The position numbers and the translations under genes are program-made. This document shows positions 54,211-63,228 of a DNA stretch of 64,000 bases, piece by piece (within the stretch, counting starts at the first letter, position 1; each line of letters starts with the position of its first letter). Below the pieces are notes generated by a model. It made no database searches, was not told the DNA's origin, and saw only the letters and a list, made by a program, of their open reading frames with translations. The DNA is from Tateyamaria pelophila (GTDB lineage Bacteria; Pseudomonadota; Alphaproteobacteria; Rhodobacterales; Rhodobacteraceae): assembly GCF_019966495.1 (NCBI RefSeq), contig NZ_JAIMIA010000001.1:62001-126000 (forward strand), read 5' to 3'.

Positions 54211-55008
54211 TTACATGGGGATGTCGCGCACGGGTCCGGTATCAAGACGATAGATGTGATCGGCCATTGCCCGGTCGAAATACGTTCGCACCAGCGGATC
54301 GTGGCCCGGCACGATCAATGCAGGCGCGCTGGCCAGGTTCCGCAATGTTTCGAATCCGTCGAGCATATCCTGCAAATCCACCACAATAGGGAACGGTTTG
54401 CGGGCCACGAAGTTTTCGTAATAATGCGCCGCGTCCGAGGCGAGCACCATCCAGCCCGCCTGCGTGCGCACCCGCACCGCCTGCAAGCCGCGACTGTGGC
54501 CCCCGATGCAATGCACCGTCAGCCCATCGGCAATCTGTGCATCACCGTCGTGAAAGATGACCTTGCCGGAATAAAGCCGCTTGATCGCCTCGCAGATGTG
54601 GCCCGCAGTAAACGGCATCCGCAACGTGTCATGGCACATGCATGGCCCCGTGGCATAGGCCATCTCGGCCGCCTGCAGATGCAGGGCTGCATTGGGAAAA
54701 AGGTGCAACCCGCCCGCATGGTCATAATGCAGGTGCGTCACGATGATCTCGGTCACGTCTTCAGGCGACAGGTCAAAGGGTTTCAGTGCCTCCACCGGAT
54801 CAAGGCGGATCGGCCTGCCGCGCGCGCGCCCCTCCTGCGCATCATAGCCGGTGTCCACCAGGATCACCCGGCCCGGCCCCCGGATCAGCCACATGAAATA
54901 GTCCATGGCGTGCGGGGCATCGTGATTGTCGTCAAAGATAAAGCTGTCGCGCCGGGTCCGGGCATCCCGGTCGGCGTATTTGATTGCATAGACTTCCCAG
55001 TCGCTCAT
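54211..55008 (-). CDS. Metallo-beta-lactamase-fold hydrolase, N-acyl-homoserine-lactonase-like
   Basis: The 265-residue enzyme has the dinuclear metal motif VTHLHYDHAGGL near residue 91, CIGGHSRG near residue 169 and VPGHDPL near residue 236. It most resembles the AHL-lactonase (AttM/AiiA) branch, so the substrate could be a quorum-sensing lactone or a catabolic lactone of the adjacent cluster. It overlaps the ABM gene by four bases and is divergent from the dehydrogenase operon across a symmetric operator. A catabolic role is slightly favoured by context. Confidence 0.8.
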   Translation of the reverse strand: MSDWEVYAIKYADRDARTRRDSFIFDDNHDAPHAMDYFMWLIRGPGRVILVDTGYDAQEGRARGRPIRLDPVEALKPFDLSPEDVTEIIVTHLHYDHAGGLHLFPNAALHLQAAEMAYATGPCMCHDTLRMPFTAGHICEAIKRLYSGKVIFHDGDAQIADGLTVHCIGGHSRGLQAVRVRTQAGWMVLASDAAHYYENFVARKPFPIVVDLQDMLDGFETLRNLASAPALIVPGHDPLVRTYFDRAMADHIYRLDTGPVRDIPM

Positions 55009-55298
55009 CTGTCGACTTGGGCAAACGTGCGCAATGTCTTGTCCGCCACCAGATCGGCGACCTTGGGGCCGGTGGCTTTGTAATGCGGCATGGTTTGGTG
55101 AGCTTCAAAAGCGGCCAGATCGTCGTACAACTCATACAGGAAAACCGTGTTCGGCTGTTCTGGATCGGTGCAGACATCGAATTGGCGGCAGCCCGGCTCA
55201 TCCCGCACCGAGCACCGGGCATTGTTCAGGATATGGGTCATGAAATCATCCATTTTGCCCGGTTTGATGTCAAAAACAACGGTCACGGCATAAGGCAT
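55005..55298 (-). CDS. ABM-family antibiotic biosynthesis monooxygenase-like protein
   Basis: This 97-residue ferredoxin-fold dimer (begins MPYAVTVVFDIKPGKMDDFM) is of the ABM/YgiN type. The segment RDEPGCRQFDVCTDPEQPNTVFLYELYDD (as DEPGCRQFDVCTDPE) is the conserved family core. Members act as cofactor-free monooxygenases on quinols or as small carriers. It is the first gene of the minus-strand pair with the lactonase-like gene. Confidence 0.85.
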   Translation of the reverse strand: MPYAVTVVFDIKPGKMDDFMTHILNNARCSVRDEPGCRQFDVCTDPEQPNTVFLYELYDDLAAFEAHQTMPHYKATGPKVADLVADKTLRTFAQVDR

Positions 55299-55353
55299 CT
55301 TTGGTCTCTCCCTTGGGCCCTGCGCACCGATACGGAGACAGGGAATTTACAAA

Positions 55354-55385
55354 CGTATCCATTAACGTATACATAAACAGATACG
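55354..55385 (+). promoter_or_regulatory. Symmetric three-part operator between divergent catabolic operons
   Basis: CGTATC (55354-55359) and GATACG (55380-55385) are inverted copies, and GTATAC (55367-55372) is itself palindromic; all three are centred on 55369.5. A possible forward promoter, TTTACA (55346-55351), 16 bases, TATACA (55368-55373), is overlapped by it. The sequence type fits FCD-GntR operators, and a GntR gene (57526) lies two genes downstream. Confidence 0.65.
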
Positions 55386-55433
55386 GAAAGCGAGTCGCTT
55401 TGACGTACATTACGGCCAAAGGAGGCCTTCGCC

Positions 55434-56516
55434 ATGCAAAATTCATTTGAAATCGCAGTCTTCCAAGGCGACGGGATCGGGCCGGAGATCATGTCCCCCA
55501 CCCTCGAAATCCTGCGCGACATGGCGGCTGCGGGTGGGTATGGGCTGAATTTCGTCGATGCACCTGCCGGTGCCGCACATTACGCGCAAACCGGAGAAAG
55601 CTTTCCCGCCGCCTCGATGGACGCCGCCCGCAGCGCTGACGCCATATTGCTGTCGGCGATGGGGCTACCGGATGTGCGCTATCCCGATGGTACCGAAATT
55701 TCACCACAGATTGACCTGCGCAAGGCGCTGACCTTGTTCGCAGGCGTCCGGCCCGTCACCGTGCGCCCCGGCCAGCCCACGCCGCTGGCCTTGGCCGGGG
55801 GGCAATCCATCGACTTTGTCCTGATCCGCGAAAGTACCGAAGGGTTGTTCTATACCCAAGGCTGCGGCGAGGTCGAGGCGGATGAGGCGCGCGAAACCCT
55901 GCGCATCACCCGCGCAATTTCCGAACCGCTGTTTCGCTTTGCCTTCGATCTGGCCAAGGCGCGTCAAACCTCCGGGCGCAGCCCCGGCAAGGTCACCTGT
56001 GTCGACAAGGCCAACGTGTTCCGCGCCTTTGCCTTTTTCCGCGAGATGTTCGACGCCGAAGCCGCCAGGCATCCTGAGATCGAGGCCACCCACGCCTATG
56101 TGGACGCCACCGCCCTGTGGATGGTGGAAAAGCCTTGGGAATTTGACGTGATGGTGACCGAGAACATGTTTGGCGACATTCTGTCCGATCTGGGCGCTGG
56201 GTTGATGGGCGGGCTTGGCCTCGCCCCGTCCGCAGATATCGGCCACGATCATGCGGTGTTCCAACCCTGCCATGGCTCGGCCCCCGATATTGCGGGCAAG
56301 GGCGTGGCAAATCCGATGGCGATGATCCTGTCGGCCGCAATGATGCTGGACTGGCTGGGTGACAAACATGACGTCGCGCAAATGAAGGCGGATGGCAACA
56401 GGCTGCGGGCCGCTGTGGACGCGGTTGTGGCGAAAGGCCAGACGCTGACCCGTGATCTGGGCGGGACGGCCAGCACTGCCGAGGTGGCTGCATCCATCCG
56501 GGCCGCATTGGCATGA
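55434..56516 (+). CDS. Isocitrate/isopropylmalate dehydrogenase-family enzyme (tartrate/D-malate type possible)
   Basis: The 360-residue NAD(P)-dependent decarboxylating dehydrogenase begins with [13 protein letters not shown]. It contains [12 protein letters not shown] near residue 133, the catalytic Lys in [13 protein letters not shown] near residue 190, the metal Asp residues in [20 protein letters not shown] near residue 243 (as [15 protein letters not shown]) and [17 protein letters not shown]. LeuB itself is expected in leucine operons, so a catabolic D-malate, tartrate or 3-substituted malate dehydrogenase is more likely here. AAGGAGG precedes the start. It overlaps the Gfo/Idh gene. 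Confidence 0.85.
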   Translation: MQNSFEIAVFQGDGIGPEIMSPTLEILRDMAAAGGYGLNFVDAPAGAAHYAQTGESFPAASMDAARSADAILLSAMGLPDVRYPDGTEISPQIDLRKALTLFAGVRPVTVRPGQPTPLALAGGQSIDFVLIRESTEGLFYTQGCGEVEADEARETLRITRAISEPLFRFAFDLAKARQTSGRSPGKVTCVDKANVFRAFAFFREMFDAEAARHPEIEATHAYVDATALWMVEKPWEFDVMVTENMFGDILSDLGAGLMGGLGLAPSADIGHDHAVFQPCHGSAPDIAGKGVANPMAMILSAAMMLDWLGDKHDVAQMKADGNRLRAAVDAVVAKGQTLTRDLGGTASTAEVAASIRAALA

Positions 56517-57529
56517 CGGTTCGTGTCGCCTGCGTCGGGGCCGGGTATTTCAGCCAGTTCCACTATGGCAGTTGGGCGCGGATGGGTGACGTGGCACTTG
56601 TGGGCGCCTGCGACACCGATCTCGCCCGCGCAAAGGCGACGGGCTTGCCTGCTTATGGCGACCTTCGGACCATGCTGACCGAAACACAGCCCGACCTGCT
56701 GGATATCATCCTCCCGCCGCCGGCCCACGCCGCTACGATCCGAACCGCTCTGGCTGCGGGCCTGAAGTGGATCATCTGTCAAAAGCCCTTTTGCATGGAT
56801 TTGGAGGAAGCCCGGCAAATCGTGGCTGAAGCGCAAGCTGCCGAGGCCACCCTGATCGTGCACGAAAACTTTCGCTTTCAACCGTGGTACCGCACCCTCA
56901 AATCCGAACTGGACGCAGGGCGTATTGGTGAGGTCCTGAATGCCACCTTTCGGTTGCGGCCCGGCGATGGGCAAGGCCCGCGCGCCTATCTGGACCGGCA
57001 GCCGTACTTTCAGCAAATGCCCCGGTTTTTGATACATGAAACGGCCGTACACTGGATCGATACATTCCGGTTTCTCTTTGGTCCGGCACAGGCGGTCTAT
57101 GCGGATCTGCGGCGCATCAATCCAGCCATCGCGGGTGAGGACGCAGGCCACGTGATCTTTGATCACGGCCCGGTGCGGGCGCTTTTCGATGGCAACCGAC
57201 ATCTGGATCATGTGGCCGACAATCTGCGGCGCACCATGGGCGAGGCCCAGATCGAAGGGACCGAAGGCGTGTTGACCCTCTACGGCGACGGGGCGGTGAC
57301 GCGGCGGGGGTTTGGCGAGAGCGCCGAGACTCAAATCCTGTCCCCCGACACATGGGACGGGTTCGGCGGTGATTGCGTTCACGCCCTGCAATCGCATGTG
57401 ATTGCAGCCATGGAAAATGGCACAGCGCTCGAAAATGAAGCACATGCCTATCTGGATGTCATTGCCATCAAGGATGCGATCTATGCGTCGGCCAGCGAGG
57501 GGCGCAAAATCGCCGTGGGGAGATCATGA
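56513..57529 (+). CDS. Gfo/Idh/MocA-family oxidoreductase
   Basis: The 338-residue NAD(P)-binding enzyme begins VACVGAGYFSQFHY (Rossmann G-x-G-x-x), has CQKPFCMDLEEARQI near residue 90 (the EKP-like catalytic Lys segment) and HETAVHWIDTFRFLFG near residue 177 with a catalytic His. It oxidises or reduces a sugar or hydroxy-acid; exact substrate unknown. It overlaps both neighbours by ATGA, so it is coupled to the IPMDH-like gene and the GntR regulator. Confidence 0.87.
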   Translation: MTVRVACVGAGYFSQFHYGSWARMGDVALVGACDTDLARAKATGLPAYGDLRTMLTETQPDLLDIILPPPAHAATIRTALAAGLKWIICQKPFCMDLEEARQIVAEAQAAEATLIVHENFRFQPWYRTLKSELDAGRIGEVLNATFRLRPGDGQGPRAYLDRQPYFQQMPRFLIHETAVHWIDTFRFLFGPAQAVYADLRRINPAIAGEDAGHVIFDHGPVRALFDGNRHLDHVADNLRRTMGEAQIEGTEGVLTLYGDGAVTRRGFGESAETQILSPDTWDGFGGDCVHALQSHVIAAMENGTALENEAHAYLDVIAIKDAIYASASEGRKIAVGRS

Positions 57530-58194
57530 TGGAACAGGCCATTTCAAGCGTTGACCGTGCCACATCGGAGCTGCGTCAGATGATCTTTTCCGGTGAATTG
57601 GCCCCCGGCTCGGACCATCTGGAGACGGAACTGGCGGAACGGCTTGGCATGTCACGCACGCCGGTACGTGAAGCGGCGCTGACATTGCGCGCGCAGGGGC
57701 TGGTCGAATTGCGACCACGGCGCGGACTTCGGATCGCCCCGGTGTCGGCGCAAGACATGCGCGATATTTACGACATCCTGACCGAGCTCGAGAGCCTCGC
57801 AGCCGCCCGCGCTGCCGAAGCCAGGTATTCGCGCGCGGACCTTGCCACTTTGGCGTCGACGATCAATGACATGGATACAGCACTGGCCAACGATGATTTG
57901 CGCGCCTGGGCGCAGGCAGACGACCGGTTTCACCGCGAACTGGTGCGGTTGGGCCGCAATGCCCGGCTGTCGATGATCGTCTCCGTGATGCGCGATCAGG
58001 TGCGGCGGGCGCGCTCCACGACGCTCTTCATGCGCCCCAAACCGGTCCAGTCCAACGACGATCACAGGGCGGTCTACCAAGCGATCGCGGCCGGTGATGC
58101 GAAAACGGCGCACGATATCCATCACACACATCGGAGGCAGGCCCGCGATATGCTGGTCGCGCTTTTGGAAAAGCATCAGCTTCACGGGCTCTGA
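57526..58194 (+). CDS. GntR-family regulator (FCD subfamily) of the catabolic cluster
   Basis: The 222-residue regulator has the winged helix (ELAERLGMSRTPVREAALTLRAQGL near residue 30, as LAERLGMSRTPVREAALTL) and an FCD ligand domain with DDRFHRELVRLGRNARL near residue 143. Two adjacent ATG codons (57526, 57529) can start it; the first overlaps the preceding stop. It probably binds the symmetric site at 55354-55385 and controls both divergent operons, with a pathway intermediate as ligand. Confidence 0.9.
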   Translation: MMEQAISSVDRATSELRQMIFSGELAPGSDHLETELAERLGMSRTPVREAALTLRAQGLVELRPRRGLRIAPVSAQDMRDIYDILTELESLAAARAAEARYSRADLATLASTINDMDTALANDDLRAWAQADDRFHRELVRLGRNARLSMIVSVMRDQVRRARSTTLFMRPKPVQSNDDHRAVYQAIAAGDAKTAHDIHHTHRRQARDMLVALLEKHQLHGL

Positions 58195-58217
58195 CACCCC
58201 TTGCGAAGCGCTCGAAA

Positions 58218-59486
58218 ATGCCGTTGGCTTTCCCTATGACTCAAAAGCACATTCTGGTGGCCGGTGCGGGCATCGTCGGCATTTCCTGCGCGATCTGGTT
58301 GCAGCGGGCGGGCCATAAGGTAACCGTTGTGGATCGGCAAGGGCCCGCCTCCGGCACGAGCCACGGGAACGCGGGCGTTCTGGCCGCTGGCGCCGTCGTG
58401 CCGGTCACTGTGCCGGGATTGATGCGCAAGGCACCGGGTATGCTGCTGGACCGCGACGCGCCGCTTTTTCTGCGGTGGTCCTACCTGCCCAAGCTGCTTC
58501 CGTTTCTGAGCAAGTACATGAGCTATGCCACCGACGCCCACGTCGATCACTACGTTCAGGCGATGAGCACCCTTTTGGCCGACAGTGCGGCCCAGCACCA
58601 CGCCTTGGCGGCGGGCACGCCTGCGGAACGATTCGTATCGGACGACGACTATTGCTTTGGCTACACCACCCGTGCCGCGTTCGAGGCCGACAGCTATGGC
58701 TGGGGCAAACGCGATGCGGTGGGTGTCCGCTATAAGGTCGTCAGCGGCGCGGATTACGCCCAATTCGACCCCATCTTTGGCGATGCGTTTGAAACGGTGG
58801 TGCGGTGCAAGGAGCACGGTCGTATCTCAGACCCCGGTGCCTATGTCAAAGCGTTGGCTGAGCATTTTGTGGATCAGGGCGGCACGTTGCATATCACCGC
58901 CATCACCGACATTCAGATGGAAAATGGCCAGATCACAGCGCTGGACACCGATGACGGGCCAATGCGCGCCGATGCCATTGTGTTCGCCCTTGGCCCCTGG
59001 TCGAAAAAGATCGCGCACAAGCTGGGCGTCAAGGTTCCGTTCGAAAGCGAGCGGGGCTATCACATCGAACTGGTCAATCCGTCGGCGATGCCGCGCGCGC
59101 CGATGATGGTCGCAGCGGGCAAGTTTGTCATCACCCCGATGGACGGGCGCATCCGTGCCGCCGGCGTGGTGGAGCTCGGCGGGTTGGAAAACGGGCCAAG
59201 TTCCGCTCCCTTTGCGCTGCTGAAACGGCAGGTCGCGGCCTTGCTGCCGAGCGTCACCTACGAGCGCATCGATGAGTGGATGGGCCACCGTCCTGCACCC
59301 GCCGACAGCCTGCCCGTTATCGGGGCGAACGACGACCTTGGTCTCAGCTACAGTGCATTCGGCCATCAACACGTCGGCTTGACAGGTGGACCCAAAACGG
59401 GTCGGTTGATCGCGGACCTGATATCAGGTGTACGGCCCAACATTGACCTTGCGCCTTTTGATCCAGCAAAACACCAAGCCCGATAA
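58218..59486 (+). CDS. DadA-like FAD-dependent oxidoreductase (D-amino-acid dehydrogenase type)
   Basis: This 422-residue flavoprotein has the FAD-binding GAGIVGISCAIWLQRAGH near residue 16, ASGTSHGNAGVL near residue 43 and, near the C-terminus, GHQHVGLTGGPKTGRLIADL (as GHQHVGLTGGPKTGR), all typical of DadA-family amine oxidases. It may oxidise a D-amino acid or N-methyl-type substrate and feed electrons to the membrane chain. Starts at 58218 and 58236 are both possible; neither has a strong ribosome site. It precedes the TRAP receptor gene. Confidence 0.88.
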   Translation: MPLAFPMTQKHILVAGAGIVGISCAIWLQRAGHKVTVVDRQGPASGTSHGNAGVLAAGAVVPVTVPGLMRKAPGMLLDRDAPLFLRWSYLPKLLPFLSKYMSYATDAHVDHYVQAMSTLLADSAAQHHALAAGTPAERFVSDDDYCFGYTTRAAFEADSYGWGKRDAVGVRYKVVSGADYAQFDPIFGDAFETVVRCKEHGRISDPGAYVKALAEHFVDQGGTLHITAITDIQMENGQITALDTDDGPMRADAIVFALGPWSKKIAHKLGVKVPFESERGYHIELVNPSAMPRAPMMVAAGKFVITPMDGRIRAAGVVELGGLENGPSSAPFALLKRQVAALLPSVTYERIDEWMGHRPAPADSLPVIGANDDLGLSYSAFGHQHVGLTGGPKTGRLIADLISGVRPNIDLAPFDPAKHQAR

Positions 59487-59512
59487 AGGGGCGCAACCAA
59501 CCGGGAGCTATC

Positions 59513-60490
59513 ATGACATATGCTATGAAGACAGGCATCGCCTTGGCGTTGACCGCCACCACGGCCTTTGCCGACAGCCATGCTCAGAACTGGGACATGC
59601 CCATGGCCTATGCGGCCACAAACTATCATTCGGAAGAAGGCGTGGCCTTTGCCGACCGGGTGCGTGAATACACCGATGGCGCCATCAACATCACCGTGCA
59701 TCCGGGCGGCTCGCTCTTTGGGGGCGGCGACATCAAACGCGCGGTCCAGACCGGCCAAGTGCCTATCGGTGAGCGGTTCATGTCGGCCCATGCCAATGAA
59801 GCCCCACTGCTGGGCTGGGACAACCTGCCTTTCATCGCGACAAGCTATGCCGACAACGCCAAACTGTGGGAAGCCGCCCGCGACAGCGTGAACGCGCAAC
59901 TGGCCGACCTGAACCTTGTGGCACTGTATACCTGCCCATGGCCGGGTCAGGGGTTCTATTTCAACAAGGAAGTCGGATCATCCGCCGACACCCAGGGCAT
60001 CAAATTCCGCAGCTATAACTCGGCCACGGCGACCTTTGCCGAAGAGTTGGGCATGATCCCGGTGCAGATCGAAGCGGCGGAACTGAGCCAGGCTTTGGCC
60101 ACCGGCGTCGCATCTGCGTTTATCTCCTCGGGTTCAACGGGCTATGACCGCAAGGTGTGGGAACACCTGAGCCACTACTACAAGGTCAACGCGTGGCTGC
60201 CGCGCAACTATGTCATGGTCAATACGCAAGTCTGGGAAGGACTCGACGATGAAACCCGGGCGGCGATCCAGAGGGCCGCGGACGAGACGGCAGCGTCCTG
60301 CGCCGCAAAGTCCGAAGAACTGGCCAACTTCTACTTTGATGAGTTGGCAAAGAACGGCATGACCGTGGCAGATGCGAGCCCCGAGTTTCTGACAGAGCTG
60401 GAAACCATAGGCGCCAAGATGACGGCAGAATGGCTGGAAAGTGCCGGCGCGCCCGGTCAGGCCATCATCGACGCCTACAACGCCAACTGA
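59513..60490 (+). CDS. TRAP transporter periplasmic receptor (DctP family)
   Basis: The 325-residue receptor has a signal peptide (TGIALALTATTAFADSHAQ) and the DctP core: NITVHPGGSLFGGGDIKRAVQTGQVPIGE near residue 58 (as HPGGSLFGGGDIKRAVQTG), and KFRSYNSATATFAEELGMIPV near residue 165 (as FRSYNSATATFAEELGM) with the conserved Arg that contacts a carboxylate. GGGAG at 59501 sets the start. The ligand is expected to be an acid handled by the adjacent oxidoreductases. Confidence 0.93.
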   Translation: MTYAMKTGIALALTATTAFADSHAQNWDMPMAYAATNYHSEEGVAFADRVREYTDGAINITVHPGGSLFGGGDIKRAVQTGQVPIGERFMSAHANEAPLLGWDNLPFIATSYADNAKLWEAARDSVNAQLADLNLVALYTCPWPGQGFYFNKEVGSSADTQGIKFRSYNSATATFAEELGMIPVQIEAAELSQALATGVASAFISSGSTGYDRKVWEHLSHYYKVNAWLPRNYVMVNTQVWEGLDDETRAAIQRAADETAASCAAKSEELANFYFDELAKNGMTVADASPEFLTELETIGAKMTAEWLESAGAPGQAIIDAYNAN

Positions 60491-60499
60491 TACCTTGAC

Positions 60500-60525
60500 G
60501 GGGCGGCCAACGTGCCGCCCCTTTT
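60500..60525 (+). terminator. Terminator/attenuator between TRAP receptor and membrane subunits
   Basis: GGGGCGGC (60500-60507) and GCCGCCCC (60514-60521) form a perfect 8-bp stem with a 6-base loop, followed by TTTT (60522-60525). It sits 10 bases after the receptor stop and before the DctQ ribosome site, so most transcripts should end here, giving excess receptor over membrane subunits. Confidence 0.85.
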
Positions 60526-60544
60526 GCTTTCAGGAGCCACATGA

Positions 60545-61258
60545 ATGCGTGACTGGTCCCCGGTGCTGGGTCTGCCTCTTTGGGTGTGGCTGTTTATCTT
60601 TCCAAGCCTCGTCGCCTTGATCTGTTGGTGGCTTGGGCCACGGGCGGTGCGCGTGCTTCGGCCGTTATGGCGGGTACTTGACGGTCTGTATCTGGCCTCG
60701 GGCGCTGTGGCGGCCTGTTTCATGGTCACGATTCTTGGGCTAATCGTGGCGGGGATGATTGCCCGCTGGGCCGGGATCGCCCTGCCCGGCACCACGGAAT
60801 TCGCAGGCTATGCGATGGCGGCGACGTCCTTTTTTGCCCTGTCCCATGCCATGACGCGCGGCGCGCATATCCGGGTGTCGATCCTGCTCAATGCCAACCG
60901 CTTCCTCAATCGCTGGCTCGATGTGTTCGCCGTCTTTGGGGCCGCTGTCATCGCCACCTATTTCGCGCGCTACGCGGTCAAGACCAATGTCTTTTCCGAA
61001 ATGCTGAATGACCGCACACAAGGGCAGGATCAGATCCCCGAATGGGTCGTCACTTTGCTGAGCCTGCCCTCGCGCGCGCCGCGCGAGTGGGGGGCGGCGA
61101 TGTCAGAAGCCTCATCCGAACTGATCTATACCCCCGTCTGGGTGCCGCAACTTGCCATGTCCATCGGCACCATCCTGTTGGCCATCGCGCTCTGGGACAC
61201 GCTCTGCCGGATGCTCGCAACCGGTGAAAACCCGATCCAGGGGGAGGCCGTGGAATGA
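60545..61258 (+). CDS. TRAP transporter small membrane subunit (DctQ family)
   Basis: The 237-residue small permease has about four helices, longer than a standard DctQ (~170) because of an N-terminal extra helix (~10-40). IVAGMIARWAGIALPGTTEFAGYAMAA near residue 65 (as RWAGIALPGTTEFAGYAM) and FALSHAMTRGAHIRVSIL match the DctQ pattern. The start is ATG 60545 with AGGAG at 60532-60536. It overlaps the DctM gene by four bases. Confidence 0.88.
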   Translation: MRDWSPVLGLPLWVWLFIFPSLVALICWWLGPRAVRVLRPLWRVLDGLYLASGAVAACFMVTILGLIVAGMIARWAGIALPGTTEFAGYAMAATSFFALSHAMTRGAHIRVSILLNANRFLNRWLDVFAVFGAAVIATYFARYAVKTNVFSEMLNDRTQGQDQIPEWVVTLLSLPSRAPREWGAAMSEASSELIYTPVWVPQLAMSIGTILLAIALWDTLCRMLATGENPIQGEAVE

Positions 61259-62568
61259 CCGAAGCCTACGCAACAATCGTCTTTCTCTTTGTCCTCTTTG
61301 CCCTGCTGGGATCGTCCATCTGGGTCGGCCTTGCCCTGATGGGGGTTGCGTGGGTCGGGATGGAACTGTTCACCACGCGCCCCGCGGGCGACGCCATGAT
61401 CACCACAATCTGGACCGGGGCCAGCAGTTGGACCCTGACCGCCCTGCCCCTGTTCATCTGGATGGGCGAGATCCTGTATCGTACGCGCCTCAGCCAAGAC
61501 ATGTTTCGCGGCCTTGCGCCCTGGATGCGCTGGCTGCCCGGAGGGTTACTGCACACCAATATCGCGGGCTGTACGATCTTTGCCGCCGTGTCTGGATCCT
61601 CGGCGGCCACTCTGACCACTGTTGGCAAGATGTCGATTCCGGAATTGCGCGCGCGCGGCTATCCCGAATACATGATCATCGGCACACTGGCCGGGGCGGC
61701 GACGCTGGGCCTGATGATCCCACCTTCGCTCACGCTGATCGTCTATGGCGTGTCGATCAACGAGAGCATCATCGAGCTGTTCATGGCGGGCATCATCCCC
61801 GGCCTTGTGCTTGCCGCGCTCTTTGCCAGCTATATTGTGGGCTGGCATTTCATTCGCCCCCACGAGCGGCCAGAGCCGGAACCCAGCATGTCATTCGGCG
61901 CGATGCTGGCCGAAAGCCGCTTTCTGGTGCCCGTGCTGCTGCTGGTCTTTGCCGTCATCGGGTCGATGTATTTCGGCTGGGCCACTGCGACTGAGGCTGC
62001 GGCCGTGGGTGTGCTCGGATCGCTGACCCTGGCGATGTTCCAACGATCTCTGACACCGCAGGCGTTCTTTGCCTCGCTGATGGGGGCCACGCGGACTTCG
62101 GCCATGATTGCGCTGATCCTGATGGGGGCTGCGTTCTTGTCGCTGGCGATGGGCTTTACCGGCTTGCCGCGTGCGTTGGCGGCGGCCATTGATGAGATGA
62201 ACCTGTCGCCGATCACATTGATCGCGGCGCTGACGGTGTTCTACATCATCCTCGGTATGTTCCTCGATGGGATTTCATCCGTGGTGCTGACCATGGCCAT
62301 CGTCGAGCCGATGATCCGTCAGGCCGGTATCGACGTGATCTGGTTCGGCATCTTCATCGTTGTGGTGGTCGAGATGGCGCAGGTGACGCCGCCCATTGGC
62401 TTCAACCTTTTTGTACTCCAAGGCATGACCAAGCACGAGATTTCCTATATCTCCAAGGTCGCGATCCCCATGGTTCTGCTCATGCTGCTGATGGTGATCA
62501 TCCTCGTGATCTGGCCGGAGCTTGCAACATGGCTGCCGGACAACATCCGGGCGTCGGGCCCCGGATGA
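61255..62568 (+). CDS. TRAP transporter large membrane subunit (DctM family)
   Basis: The 437-residue, ~12-helix permease has the DctM signatures: LFIWMGEILYRTRLSQDMF near residue 72, NIAGCTIFAAVSGSSAATLTTVGK near residue 100 (as AAVSGSSAATLTTVGK), LAGAATLGLMIPPSLTLIVYG near residue 143 (as LAGAATLGLMIPPSLTLI) and VAQVTPPIGFNLFVLQG-like MAQVTPPIGFNLFVLQG near residue 378. It overlaps the following racemase gene (ATGA), which ties the racemase to the transport unit. Confidence 0.94.
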   Translation: MTEAYATIVFLFVLFALLGSSIWVGLALMGVAWVGMELFTTRPAGDAMITTIWTGASSWTLTALPLFIWMGEILYRTRLSQDMFRGLAPWMRWLPGGLLHTNIAGCTIFAAVSGSSAATLTTVGKMSIPELRARGYPEYMIIGTLAGAATLGLMIPPSLTLIVYGVSINESIIELFMAGIIPGLVLAALFASYIVGWHFIRPHERPEPEPSMSFGAMLAESRFLVPVLLLVFAVIGSMYFGWATATEAAAVGVLGSLTLAMFQRSLTPQAFFASLMGATRTSAMIALILMGAAFLSLAMGFTGLPRALAAAIDEMNLSPITLIAALTVFYIILGMFLDGISSVVLTMAIVEPMIRQAGIDVIWFGIFIVVVVEMAQVTPPIGFNLFVLQGMTKHEISYISKVAIPMVLLMLLMVIILVIWPELATWLPDNIRASGPG

Positions 62569-63227
62569 GGCCCGCCCTGACGGTTCTGCAACTCGACACG
62601 CATTTCCCACGTGTTCCGGGGGATGTGGCCAGCGCCGACACGTATTTGGCCGAGGTCGAGTTCATACGCATTCCTGCAGCCTCGGTTGGTCGTATCGTCA
62701 CCGGGGATCCCGGATCGGTCAATATCACGCCCTTTGAGGAGGCCGTGCGCCGCGCACGGGGCGACGTTATCACCACCTCTTGCGGGTTTCTGGCGCACTG
62801 GCAGACACAGCTTCAGGCGCAGACGACGCGCCCGGTTGTCGCCTCCGCCCTGATGGCCTTGCCGGGACTGGCCTGCCTGGGCGGCGCGATTGCGGTCCTA
62901 ACCTTTGATGCGAACAAGCTGATTGCAGGGCACGGAGATATCCTCAGAGGACATGAAACACAGGTTTTTGGCTTGAACGCTGACATGCATTTAAAGCAGG
63001 TGATTGAGCTGGATGCTTGCGCATTGGATCAACGGCGGGCGGCAGAAGAGATCGCCGCTCTGGTTAAAGATCACGTCGCCGCGAAGTGCCAGACCTTACT
63101 GCTCGAATGTACCAATCTGCCGCCCTACAAGGCCGCCATCCGCGATATGTTCACAGGACAGATCGTGGATATCCTGACCGAGATCGAAGCACTGCGACCC
63201 GGCACGGTGCGCCCTGTGTTCCTGTGA
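62565..63227 (+). CDS. Asp/Glu-racemase-superfamily protein
   Basis: The 220-residue protein has the two catalytic-Cys regions expected for the superfamily: ITTSCGFLAHW near residue 74 and LLLECTNLPPY near residue 180. Such proteins racemise amino acids or hydantoins or isomerise/decarboxylate related acids. It starts at 62565, overlapping the DctM stop; a longer upstream frame lies inside that gene. It ends one base from the convergent IclR gene. With the DadA-like oxidase it suggests handling of D- or L-amino or hydroxy acids. Confidence 0.82.
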   Translation: MRPALTVLQLDTHFPRVPGDVASADTYLAEVEFIRIPAASVGRIVTGDPGSVNITPFEEAVRRARGDVITTSCGFLAHWQTQLQAQTTRPVVASALMALPGLACLGGAIAVLTFDANKLIAGHGDILRGHETQVFGLNADMHLKQVIELDACALDQRRAAEEIAALVKDHVAAKCQTLLLECTNLPPYKAAIRDMFTGQIVDILTEIEALRPGTVRPVFL

Positions 63228-63228
63228 T

